Under the pieces are notes generated by a model. The model was not told where the DNA came from. It was given only the letters and a program-made list of their open reading frames with translations, and did no database searches. A stretch of 64,000 nucleotides of DNA from positions 62,001 through 126,000 of the forward strand of contig NZ_AHKF01000016.1 in the NCBI RefSeq assembly GCF_000252125.1. Reading direction: 5' to 3'. A program made the translations under genes and the position numbers. Shown here piece by piece: positions 54,735 through 63,378 of the stretch (position 1 is its first letter; every line of letters starts with the position of its first letter). The DNA is from Flavobacterium frigoris PS1 (GTDB taxonomy: Bacteria > Bacteroidota > Bacteroidia > Flavobacteriales > Flavobacteriaceae).

Positions 54735-56318
54735 TTAATTTGATCTAAATTCTGTTAATAGAAATCCGTTTGCAAGTGTTTTGAATTGGGTTATTTGGTT
54801 TTCTATCCAAGCTTCATCATGTCCGAGTTCTTTGGCAAGTAATTTTGCTACTTTATCTGAAACGGCTATCGCAGCACGAGCATCTAAGAACAAGAGGCGT
54901 ACTCTTCTTGATAGCACGTCGTCAATTGTTCTTGCCATTTCATGTCTGATTGCCCAGGCAACTTCGGCCATGGTATAGTCGTAATCAGGGTGTAGCTTTT
55001 GTTTTAATTCTGGCTCTTGTCTTTGTAACTCTAGTATTTTGGGAATATCGGTACCATATATATACAAATGGTTTTCACGATCAGCAGTATTTGTTTTGAT
55101 ATTTCCGTGAATGGATATGTGTTCTGTTTTGCATTGTCTTTTAGGGAGATGACGAACAGTTATTGCTTTGTCAATAATGTCTTCAGCAATTTTTCTATAA
55201 GTGGTCCATTTACCTCCGGTTATCGTAATTAGCCCAGTTTCGGAAACAATTATTTTATGACTTCTGGATACTTCCTTAGTGCTTTTACCTTCTTTTTCGG
55301 GTGCTGCAAGTGGTCTTAGCCCTGCAAAAACAGATAATACATCAGCTCGTGTAGGTTTTTTTGCCAAGAATCTTTGAGCAGTTTCTAGAACAAAATCGAT
55401 TTCTTTTTCAAGTGCAATTGGCTCTAAACTATGACTTTTAATTAAAGTGTCAGTTGTTCCAACAACAATTTTATCGTGCCACGGTACTGCAAATAAAACT
55501 CTTCCGTCACTTGTTTTCGGAATCATAAGTGCATGGTCACTTGGTAGAAAAGACTTGTCAAAAACAAGATGGATTCCTTGACTTGGAACAATGTATTTTT
55601 TATAAACAGTGTCGTTTAGTTTCATTATGGAATTTGTAAAAACACCAGTTGCGTTTATGATAGCTTTTCCTTTTAAATCATATAAGTCTCCAGTTTCCTG
55701 GTTTTTAACCTGAACACCGGTTACTTGGTTTTCGCTGTCTTTTAAAAGGTTAACAACCTTGGTGTAGTTTAAAAGGCAAGCGCCTTTCTCGACTGCAGTC
55801 TGAGCTATATTAATAGCTAAACGCGAATCGTCAAACTGTCCGTCCTGGTAGATAACGCCACTAACCAATCCTTTCTGCTCAATGGTAGGAAGTAGTTCGA
55901 TTGTTTTTTTCTTTGTAATATATTTAGATTTGCCTAAACTTAATTTACCGGACAACATGTCGTAAATGGTAAGACCTATAGTGTAAAAATAACCACCCCA
56001 CCAATTGTAGTTAGGTATGACGAAAGATTGGTTTTTAACAAGATGCCCAGCGTTTTGCGCCATTAAGCCCCTTTCTTTAAGAGCTTCTCTAACAAGGGAT
56101 ATGTCACCTTGCTCAAGGTAGCGTACCCCACCGTGAACTAATTTAGTACTTCTGCTCGAGGTTCCTTTTGCGAAATCTACTGCTTCAACTAAAATAGTTT
56201 TATACCCTCTGCTTGCTGCATCAAGTGCAGTACCAAGGCCGCTAGCTCCTCCACCAATGACAATTACGTCCCATTCTACAGTTTGTTTTAGTTTTGATAA
56301 TTGTTCAGGTAGTTTCAT
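54735..56318 (-). CDS. glpD: Aerobic glycerol-3-phosphate dehydrogenase
   Basis: The 527-aa FAD enzyme oxidises glycerol 3-phosphate to dihydroxyacetone phosphate at the inner membrane. It has the N-terminal GGGASGLGTALDAASRG, the family signature KGTSSRSTKLVHGGVRYL, the FAD-contact ITGGKWTTYRKIAED and a C-terminal helical domain. It is the first gene of the operon; a -7 box and four 10-bp repeats lie upstream. Confidence 0.97.
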   Translation of the reverse strand: MKLPEQLSKLKQTVEWDVIVIGGGASGLGTALDAASRGYKTILVEAVDFAKGTSSRSTKLVHGGVRYLEQGDISLVREALKERGLMAQNAGHLVKNQSFVIPNYNWWGGYFYTIGLTIYDMLSGKLSLGKSKYITKKKTIELLPTIEQKGLVSGVIYQDGQFDDSRLAINIAQTAVEKGACLLNYTKVVNLLKDSENQVTGVQVKNQETGDLYDLKGKAIINATGVFTNSIMKLNDTVYKKYIVPSQGIHLVFDKSFLPSDHALMIPKTSDGRVLFAVPWHDKIVVGTTDTLIKSHSLEPIALEKEIDFVLETAQRFLAKKPTRADVLSVFAGLRPLAAPEKEGKSTKEVSRSHKIIVSETGLITITGGKWTTYRKIAEDIIDKAITVRHLPKRQCKTEHISIHGNIKTNTADRENHLYIYGTDIPKILELQRQEPELKQKLHPDYDYTMAEVAWAIRHEMARTIDDVLSRRVRLLFLDARAAIAVSDKVAKLLAKELGHDEAWIENQITQFKTLANGFLLTEFRSN

Positions 56319-56364
56319 TGTGTGTAGTATTTGATGGTTTAAAGCTTTGTTTACTTTCGAATAA

Positions 56365-56411
56365 CAAACATAATGAAATTAAATGAAACTAAATAAAATA
56401 AAATGATATTT
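56365..56411 (-). promoter_or_regulatory. glpD promoter with tandem 10-bp repeats, candidate GlpR operator
   Basis: Minus-strand TATGTTTG (plus 56365-56372) fits the -7 consensus, 46 bases before the glpD start. Immediately upstream of it, plus-strand 56372-56411 consists of four 10-base units, AATGAAATTA, AATGAAACTA, AATAAAATAA and AATGATATTT. Their helical-turn spacing would place a bound protein on one face of the DNA, over the -33 region. The divergent DeoR-type gene makes this a likely operator. Binding is inferred. Confidence 0.55.
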
Positions 56412-56471
56412 ATTTGTGTATTTTATTTTTGTATCTTTAAAAACAAGCAATACTAAATAATAGGAGACACT

Positions 56472-57245
56472 ATGACCATAATCAATAGAAGACAAGAGGA
56501 TATACTTAAAGAATTAAATCAAAAGGGATATGTGAATGTGGTTGATTTGTGTGAAACACATAATGTTTCAACCGTAACCATACGAAAGGACTTGAACTTT
56601 TTAGAGAATGAAAAGCTTTTGCATCGTACGCATGGCGGGGCTAGTAAGCAGCCTATTTATGCGTTTGAAAGGGATATAAGTGATAAGGAATCATTACAGG
56701 TCGTACAGAAAAAGCAGATTGCACAAGAGGCATTGAAATATATAAGTAATAACGATTATATTATATTAGGTTCGGGTTCCAATATTCATTATTTGTCGCG
56801 AATTATTAAGGATTTTCAAAAATTAACAGTACTTACGCCGTCACTAAAGGTTTCGTTAGAGCTTTGTAAAGAGCCAAGTATTGATACAATTCAATTGGGC
56901 GGAGATATTCGAAACAGTTCAACTTCGGCTGTGGGGCCTATAGCAGAGTCGATTTTAGGTCAATTTTCATGTAATAAGTTGTTTTTGGGAACAGACGGTA
57001 TTCATTTAGAATTTGGATTAAGCACGTCAAATGCGTTGGAAGCGCATCTAAATAAGGCAATGATTGATGTTGCAGAGAAGGTAATCGTATTGGCCGATTC
57101 TACAAAAATGAATATTAGAGGGTTTGGTAAAATATGTAATCTGAATAAAATTGATGTTTTGATTACTGATAGTGGTATCGATAATGAAACCAAAGCGAAA
57201 CTAGAAGAGTTGGGTATTGATGTGGTTGTTGCTGGAAAAGGTTGA
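56472..57245 (+). CDS. glpR: DeoR-family transcriptional repressor of the glycerol operon
   Basis: The 257-aa regulator has an N-terminal DeoR HTH (about 6-58; NQKGYVNVVDLCETHNVS, VTIRKDLNFLEN, LLHRTHGGA). A sugar-phosphate isomerase-like sensor domain follows (ILGSGSNIHYLS, LGGDIRNSSTSAVGP, LFLGTDGIHLEFGLST). This is the GlpR/DeoR layout. It is divergent from glpD with 153 bases between and is preceded by an AGGAGA ribosome-binding site. The ligand is probably glycerol 3-phosphate, inferred from position. Confidence 0.92.
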   Translation: MTIINRRQEDILKELNQKGYVNVVDLCETHNVSTVTIRKDLNFLENEKLLHRTHGGASKQPIYAFERDISDKESLQVVQKKQIAQEALKYISNNDYIILGSGSNIHYLSRIIKDFQKLTVLTPSLKVSLELCKEPSIDTIQLGGDIRNSSTSAVGPIAESILGQFSCNKLFLGTDGIHLEFGLSTSNALEAHLNKAMIDVAEKVIVLADSTKMNIRGFGKICNLNKIDVLITDSGIDNETKAKLEELGIDVVVAGKG

Positions 57246-57393
57246 TTTTTATTCCTTAATATATAGGTGTAAGTTGAGAAGGAGTGTTTTTAATAGGTTT
57301 TGAGGAATACTGTTAGTTAAGGTTTTAGAGGCTTTTTTTTGGAGGAAAAATATTTTTAAAATTTTCGAAAGCCCAATATTTAAAAAAAACTTC

Positions 57394-57401
57394 TACTTTT
57401 G
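57394..57401 (+). promoter_or_regulatory. Candidate -7 box of topA
   Basis: TACTTTTG fits TAnnTTTG and ends 18 bases before the topA ATG at 57420. Its last three bases form a TTG that would extend the frame by seven codons, but that is better read as promoter. Confidence 0.5.
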
Positions 57402-57419
57402 TCCGAGAAAAATAGAGCA

Positions 57420-59951
57420 ATGGCAAAGAATTTAGTTATAGTTGAGTCCCCTGCAAAGGCAAAAACAATCGAGAAATTTTTAGGGAGTGATTTTCAAGTA
57501 GAGTCAAGTTATGGGCATATTGCCGACTTGCCTTCCAAAGAAATAGGTGTAGATGTAGAGAATGGTTTTAAACCTAAATATGAAGTTTCATCAGATAAGA
57601 AAGCTTTGGTAACTAAATTGAAAGGTTTGGCAAAAAAAGCAGAAATGGTTTGGTTAGCAAGTGATGAGGATCGCGAGGGTGAGGCTATTTCTTGGCATTT
57701 ATCAGAGGAACTAAAACTGGATAAAAGCAAAACCAAACGAATTGTTTTTCACGAAATTACAAAAACTGCTATTCTAAAAGCAATAGATAATCCACGTGAA
57801 ATTGACTATAATTTAGTAAACGCACAACAAGCAAGGCGAGTACTTGATAGGTTAGTGGGTTATGAATTGTCTCCTGTATTATGGAGAAAAATTAAAGGGG
57901 GTTTGTCCGCTGGACGTGTGCAGTCAGTTTCAGTTCGTTTGATTGTGGAGAGAGAACGCGAAATCCAGAATTTTAATGCTGTTGCAAGTTATTCTGTTGT
58001 GGCAGAATTTACTAATGAAGCTGGAAAATCATTCAAAGCAAAAATCCCAAAAAATTTCAGTACTAAAAAAGAAGCTGAAGATTTCTTAAATAAAAATGTC
58101 GGTTCTAATTATAAGGTTTCGGATTTAGAAACGAAACCAACCAAAAAATCACCAACAGGGCCATTTACGACTTCGACCTTGCAACAAGAAGCGGCGCGTA
58201 AATTGTATTTGCCTGTTGGAATTACCATGCAATTGGCGCAACGTTTATACGAAGCGGGATTGATAACTTATATGAGAACGGATAGTGTTAATCTTTCTAA
58301 AGACGCTATGGATGCTGCTCAGGCAGAAATCATTAAATCTTATGGAAAGGAATTCTCTAAACCGCGAACTTTTGTAAATAAAAGTAAAGGAGCACAGGAA
58401 GCTCACGAGGCTATTCGTCCTACTGATATGTCGCGTCATACGGTGAATATCGATAGAGACCAAGCTCGTTTGTACGATTTGATATGGAAAAGAACCTTGG
58501 CTTCGCAAATGAGTGATGCACAATTAGAAAGAACAAATGTCAAAATTGAGGCTAATAATCACGGAGAGTTATTCACTGCTTCAGGTGAAGTGCTACTTTT
58601 TGAAGGTTTCTTGAAAGTGTATCTTGAAGGACATGATGACGATGAAGAAGAGCAGGAAGGAATGTTACCTGCTATGAAAGTCAACGAAAAATTACAAAAC
58701 AATTACATCACTGCTACCGAAAGGTATTCTAGACCTCCGGCACGCTATACTGAAGCTTCTTTAGTTAAGAAACTAGAAGAACTAGGAATTGGTCGTCCAT
58801 CAACTTATGCTCCAACGATTTCTACTATAATCAACAGAAACTATGTTGAGAAAGGAAATCTTGACGGACAAGAAAGAAAGTATACGCAATTGACTTTACA
58901 GTCTGGGAAACTGGATGAGAAGGAATTGAAAGAAAATACAGGTTCAGATAAAGGAAAATTAGTGCCAACGGATATCGGGACAATTGTAACTGATTTCTTG
59001 GTAAAGAATTTCGGGAATATTTTAGATTATAATTTCACTGCAAAAGTGGAACAAGATTTTGATGAAATAGCCGAAGGGAATGTAGACTGGGCGGTAATGA
59101 TGAAGGAGTTTTACGATAAATTTCACCCTACAGTGAAAGACGTAGAGGCAAATGCCGAAAGAGAAAGCGGAGAAAGGATTTTAGGGAAAGATCCTAAAAC
59201 TGAAAAGCAGGTTTCCGTTCGTTTAGGGAAATTTGGTCCAATGGCTCAAATTGGTGAAGCGGATGATGAAGAGAAGAAATTTGCCAGTCTAATGGCCGAT
59301 CAAAATATTGGAACGATTACTTTGGAAGAGGCGCTAAACCTTTTCCTACTTCCAAAAGATTTAGGAGAATATAAAGGAGAAGAGGTTCAGGTTAGTAATG
59401 GCCGTTATGGTCCTTATATTCGTCATGGAGCGGCTTTTGTTTCTTTGCCAAAAGGAGAGAATCCTTTGGATGTCGATTTTAAAAGAGCACAGGAGTTAAT
59501 TGATGAGAAAGCTATTGCTGATGCTCCAATTACAGTATATAAAGGCGAAGGTGTTCAGAAAGGAACAGGTCGTTTTGGTCCTTTTATCAAATGGGATGGA
59601 TTATTTATCAATGTAAATAAGAAATATGATTTTGATAATTTATCGCAATCAGATATCGAAACATTGATTGAAGATAAATTGCAAAAGAACATTGATAAAG
59701 TTTTGCACAACTGGACTGAGGAAGGGATTTTAGTCGAAAAAGCACGTTGGGGACGTTCTGTAATAACCAAGGGAAAAATTAAAATTGAATTGGGTAAAGA
59801 TGTCGATGCGACAAAACTGACATTGGAAGAAGTGCAAGAAATGATTGCTAAGAAGACTCCTGTCAAGAAAACTGCCGCCAAAAAAGCACCAGCTAAAAAA
59901 GCAGTGACTAAGAAAGCAGCAGTAAAAAAACCTGTAGCAAAAAAGAAATAA
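57420..59951 (+). CDS. topA: DNA topoisomerase I
   Basis: From the ATG at 57420 the protein is 843 aa. An N-terminal TOPRIM domain (LVIVESPAKAKTIEKFLG; WLASDEDREGEAISWHL) is followed by the type IA core with catalytic Tyr284 in GLITYMRTDSVNLS. C-terminal topoisomerase repeats (RLGKFGPMAQIG, NGRYGPYIRHG, TGRFGPFIKWDG) lead to a Lys/Ala-rich tail. It relaxes negative supercoils. Length and order are typical for Bacteroidota. It ends one base before the next gene. Confidence 0.98.
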   Translation: MAKNLVIVESPAKAKTIEKFLGSDFQVESSYGHIADLPSKEIGVDVENGFKPKYEVSSDKKALVTKLKGLAKKAEMVWLASDEDREGEAISWHLSEELKLDKSKTKRIVFHEITKTAILKAIDNPREIDYNLVNAQQARRVLDRLVGYELSPVLWRKIKGGLSAGRVQSVSVRLIVEREREIQNFNAVASYSVVAEFTNEAGKSFKAKIPKNFSTKKEAEDFLNKNVGSNYKVSDLETKPTKKSPTGPFTTSTLQQEAARKLYLPVGITMQLAQRLYEAGLITYMRTDSVNLSKDAMDAAQAEIIKSYGKEFSKPRTFVNKSKGAQEAHEAIRPTDMSRHTVNIDRDQARLYDLIWKRTLASQMSDAQLERTNVKIEANNHGELFTASGEVLLFEGFLKVYLEGHDDDEEEQEGMLPAMKVNEKLQNNYITATERYSRPPARYTEASLVKKLEELGIGRPSTYAPTISTIINRNYVEKGNLDGQERKYTQLTLQSGKLDEKELKENTGSDKGKLVPTDIGTIVTDFLVKNFGNILDYNFTAKVEQDFDEIAEGNVDWAVMMKEFYDKFHPTVKDVEANAERESGERILGKDPKTEKQVSVRLGKFGPMAQIGEADDEEKKFASLMADQNIGTITLEEALNLFLLPKDLGEYKGEEVQVSNGRYGPYIRHGAAFVSLPKGENPLDVDFKRAQELIDEKAIADAPITVYKGEGVQKGTGRFGPFIKWDGLFINVNKKYDFDNLSQSDIETLIEDKLQKNIDKVLHNWTEEGILVEKARWGRSVITKGKIKIELGKDVDATKLTLEEVQEMIAKKTPVKKTAAKKAPAKKAVTKKAAVKKPVAKKK

Positions 59952-59952
59952 A

Positions 59953-61104
59953 ATGGAATTTGATTTTTTAAAACCCATTGATTCTGATATTTTAGAAGAG
60001 ATAAAAAAGTTATCTTCTCAGCAGCTGGGAAGTAAAATCGTTTTTCATACGGATGAGCAATTCCCTGATTTAAATAAGATTAACATTGCTATTATTGGTG
60101 TTTTGGAAAACCGAGGAAATGACAAGACCACAACAGATGTTGATTTGTTAGCAATTCGTAAAGAGCTCTACAGCATGTTTCCAGGAAACTGGGATGCTTC
60201 TATCGCTGATTTAGGAAATATTCTTGCAGGAAACTCTGCAGATGATTCTTATTTTGCCTTGCGCAAAGTCGTTTCGGATTTAATTAAGAAGAAAATTATT
60301 CCAATCGTTATTGGCGGTTCTCAAGATTTGACCTTTGCACTTTACAGAGCGTATGATGAATTGGAACAAATGGTAAATCTAGTTACTATAGACAGTAAGT
60401 TTGATTTTGGAAAAGAAAATGAGGGCGTTTCGGCTGCTTCATATCTGACAAAAATTATCATTGATGAACCAAATAATCTCTTTAATTATTGTAATATTGG
60501 GTATCAAACCTATTATAACTCACAGGAGGAGATTGATTTAATTGAAAAATTATTTTTTGATGCCTATAGATTGGGGGAGATTTCTAATAATATAGCCTTG
60601 GCAGAACCAGTTTTTAGAGATGCAGACATAGTTAGTCTTGATTTGAATTCTATAAAGTCTTCAGATTCAGGCAATTTTGTTACATTTACTCCTAATGGCT
60701 TTAACGGGAAGGAGATTTGTTCATTAGCCAGATATGCTGGAATTAGCGATAAGGTATCTGTTTTCGGAATATTTAATCATAATGATTCGGTTCAAGAATC
60801 CATTTTGGTGGCGCAGATTATCTGGTATTTTATAGAAGGCTTTCATTACCGTTCAAATGAGTATCCTTTTGGAAGTAGAGAAAATTATATAAAATATATT
60901 GTACCTTTAGAAGAAGAGGTTTTGGTTTTCTATAAAAGTGACAAAACAGATCGATGGTGGATAGAGATACCATTTATTTCAAATGGGAGTAATAAATTGA
61001 AAAGGAATACGTTATTACCTTGTTCCTACGATGAATATTTAGGGGCATGTAATCAAGAATTACCCGAAAGATGGTGGAAAGCACAACGCAAAAACAGTAT
61101 TTAG
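59953..61104 (+). CDS. Arginase/ureohydrolase-fold protein with degenerate metal site
   Basis: The 383-aa protein aligns by motif order with the arginase/formimidoylglutamase family, but the manganese ligands are replaced. The usual GGxHxxS is GGSQDLTFA, DAHxD is DSKFD (in VTIDSKFDFG), and DxDxxD is DLNSIKSSD. The C-terminal part (RWWIEIPF, ERWWKAQR) is typical of the flavobacterial copy that sits before gldK. It starts one base after topA. It is probably not a working ureohydrolase; a structural or regulatory role is inferred. Confidence 0.8.
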   Translation: MEFDFLKPIDSDILEEIKKLSSQQLGSKIVFHTDEQFPDLNKINIAIIGVLENRGNDKTTTDVDLLAIRKELYSMFPGNWDASIADLGNILAGNSADDSYFALRKVVSDLIKKKIIPIVIGGSQDLTFALYRAYDELEQMVNLVTIDSKFDFGKENEGVSAASYLTKIIIDEPNNLFNYCNIGYQTYYNSQEEIDLIEKLFFDAYRLGEISNNIALAEPVFRDADIVSLDLNSIKSSDSGNFVTFTPNGFNGKEICSLARYAGISDKVSVFGIFNHNDSVQESILVAQIIWYFIEGFHYRSNEYPFGSRENYIKYIVPLEEEVLVFYKSDKTDRWWIEIPFISNGSNKLKRNTLLPCSYDEYLGACNQELPERWWKAQRKNSI

Positions 61105-61231
61105 GAGTTTAATTGCTTCGACTAAAATTTTTTTTTCAAAAAGAATGTTTAGTGTAAAATAATTGTTTTATTAAAAAATAATAAATAGGTTTACACACTT
61201 AAAAAATAATGAAAATATAACCCGAATTTAT

Positions 61232-62644
61232 ATGAAGAAGTTCATTGCATTTATGGCGATTTTTACGCTATTAACCAGTTGCGGTAAATCTGGCGACAAA
61301 GGCGAATTGGTCGGTGTTAAGGGTGGGAAATGGCATCCTGAAAAACCATATGGTATGACTTTAGTTCCTGGTGGTGCATATATTATGGGTAAATCAGATA
61401 ATGATGTAGCCAATATTCAAGATGCTCCTACAAAAACAGTAACTGTTCGTTCGTTTTACATGGATGAAACAGAAATAACCAATAGTGAATACCGTCAATT
61501 TGTGGAATGGGTTAAGGATTCAACCATGAGAGTAAGATTAGCAATCCTTGCTGACCAGGAAGGTATAAAGGCTGGCGATGGAAAAGGTAAAGGTAAAAAT
61601 TCCGGAAGTATAGGGGATTTTGCTTTCAACGATTCAGATCCTGAAAAAATGACTGCTTATGATAAGTACATGTATGATAACTATTATAGTATTGGTACAG
61701 ATGACGACCCTTATGCAGGAAGGAAATTAAATAGAAAAGTTAAGTTAATTAAAGATCCTAAATTGTATCCGGATGCCTATTACGTTGAGGTGATGGATTC
61801 GATGTATTTGCCATTGGAAGCCTCTTATAATGGCTTACGAACTATCGATGTAGATAAACTTAAATTTCGTTATTCTTGGATGGATATTCAGGCTGCGGCC
61901 AAAGCTAAAGTTGGCAAAAGAAAAGATTTTATAAAAACAGAAGAAGTAAAAGTATATCCAGATACAACAGTTTGGATTAAGGATTTTGCTTATTCGTATA
62001 ATGAGCCTATGCATAATGATTACTTCTGGCATAAGGCATATGGAGATTATCCCGTTGTAGGTGTAAAATGGACTCAGGCAAAAGCTTTTTGTGCTTGGAG
62101 AACATTGAATAAAAATACTTTCATAAAATCAAGAAAGTCGGGGCGCGATCTAATAAACTCATTTAGATTGCCTACTGAGGCAGAATGGGAATATTCTGCA
62201 AGAGGTGGTTTAGAGTCAGGCACATACCCTTGGGGAGGACCTTACACTAAAAATGACAGAGGATGTTTCCTTGCTAATTTTAAACCAAACAGAGGAGATT
62301 ACGCGGCTGATCAAGCGCTATATACTGTAGAGGCAAAATCGTATGAGCCTAACGGTTATAACTTATATAACATGGCTGGAAATGTTGCTGAATGGACAGA
62401 TTCATCGTATGACCCAAATGCGTATGAATATGTTTCTTCAATGAATCCAAATGTGTTGGATGCTTCCAATAAACGTAAAGTGGTACGTGGAGGATCCTGG
62501 AAAGATGTTTCTTATTTCTTACAAGTAAGTACTAGAGATTTTGAATATGCTGATTCTGCAAGAAGCTTTATCGGATTCAGAACAGTTCAGGATTATATGG
62601 GATTAGAAACAACCGGAAACGGAAAAAAAGTTAAAACTAGATAA
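61232..62644 (+). CDS. gldK: Gliding motility/T9SS lipoprotein GldK
   Basis: The 470-aa protein has lipobox LLTSC (Cys17). It belongs to the formylglycine-generating-enzyme (sulfatase-modifying) fold family: MTLVPGGAYIMG, FYMDETEITNSEYRQFV, RLPTEAEWEYSARGG, GNVAEWTDSSYD and a final VVRGGSWKD...GFR. GldK forms the periplasmic ring of the type IX secretion machine with GldN. It is the first gene of gldKLM(N), with a 127-base upstream region. Order and length match Flavobacterium. Confidence 0.96.
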   Translation: MKKFIAFMAIFTLLTSCGKSGDKGELVGVKGGKWHPEKPYGMTLVPGGAYIMGKSDNDVANIQDAPTKTVTVRSFYMDETEITNSEYRQFVEWVKDSTMRVRLAILADQEGIKAGDGKGKGKNSGSIGDFAFNDSDPEKMTAYDKYMYDNYYSIGTDDDPYAGRKLNRKVKLIKDPKLYPDAYYVEVMDSMYLPLEASYNGLRTIDVDKLKFRYSWMDIQAAAKAKVGKRKDFIKTEEVKVYPDTTVWIKDFAYSYNEPMHNDYFWHKAYGDYPVVGVKWTQAKAFCAWRTLNKNTFIKSRKSGRDLINSFRLPTEAEWEYSARGGLESGTYPWGGPYTKNDRGCFLANFKPNRGDYAADQALYTVEAKSYEPNGYNLYNMAGNVAEWTDSSYDPNAYEYVSSMNPNVLDASNKRKVVRGGSWKDVSYFLQVSTRDFEYADSARSFIGFRTVQDYMGLETTGNGKKVKTR

Positions 62645-62681
62645 AAAAACCAAAACCTACTAAAATTAAAATCTAAAAATT

Positions 62682-63332
62682 ATGGCATTATTAAGTAAAA
62701 AAGCAATGAATTTCTCTTATGGAATGGGTGCTGCAGTTGTAATCATTGGAGCGTTATTCAAAATAACCCACATTGAATTCGGAGTTATTACCGGTAACTT
62801 GATGTTAACGATTGGTTTGGTGGTTGAAGCTGCGATTTTTGCGCTTTCCGCTTTTGAAGACGTAGATAATGAATTAGATTGGACTTTGGTTTATCCAGAA
62901 TTGGCTAATGGGAAAGCTGCGGGTGTAAGAAAACCAAAAGCAGAATCACCTTCAGAGGCACAAGGATTATTGTCTCAAAAACTAGATGCCATGTTGAAAG
63001 ATGCTAAAATTGACGGGGAATTAATGTCAAGTTTAGGAAATAGTATAAAAAATTTCGAATCAGCTGCAAAAAGTATTGCACCAACTGCTGAATCGATGGC
63101 TTCTACAAAAAAATACAGTGAAGAATTAACGATGGCTGCCGCGCAAATGGAGTCTTTAAATAGCTTGTACAAAATTCAATTACAAAGTGCTTCAAGAAGT
63201 GCTCAAATAAATGAAGAGGTTCTAGAGAATAATATGAAGTTAAAGGAGCAAATGCATTCATTAACTACAAATTTATCATCATTGAACAATGTATATGGTG
63301 GAATGCTTTCAGCAATGAGTAATAAAGGATAA
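62682..63332 (+). CDS. gldL: Gliding motility/T9SS motor protein GldL
   Basis: The 216-aa inner-membrane protein has two spans (YGMGAAVVIIGALFKITHI and NLMLTIGLVVEAAIFALSAF). A cytoplasmic helical part follows. The charged residue in the second span (Glu in VVEAAIF) is the one linked to proton-driven rotation in the family. With GldM it forms the T9SS/gliding motor. It lies 37 bases after gldK. Confidence 0.96.
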   Translation: MALLSKKAMNFSYGMGAAVVIIGALFKITHIEFGVITGNLMLTIGLVVEAAIFALSAFEDVDNELDWTLVYPELANGKAAGVRKPKAESPSEAQGLLSQKLDAMLKDAKIDGELMSSLGNSIKNFESAAKSIAPTAESMASTKKYSEELTMAAAQMESLNSLYKIQLQSASRSAQINEEVLENNMKLKEQMHSLTTNLSSLNNVYGGMLSAMSNKG

Positions 63333-63378
63333 TTAGTTTCGTACTATATAAAAAATAACTAACTAATTATTAGAAAAT

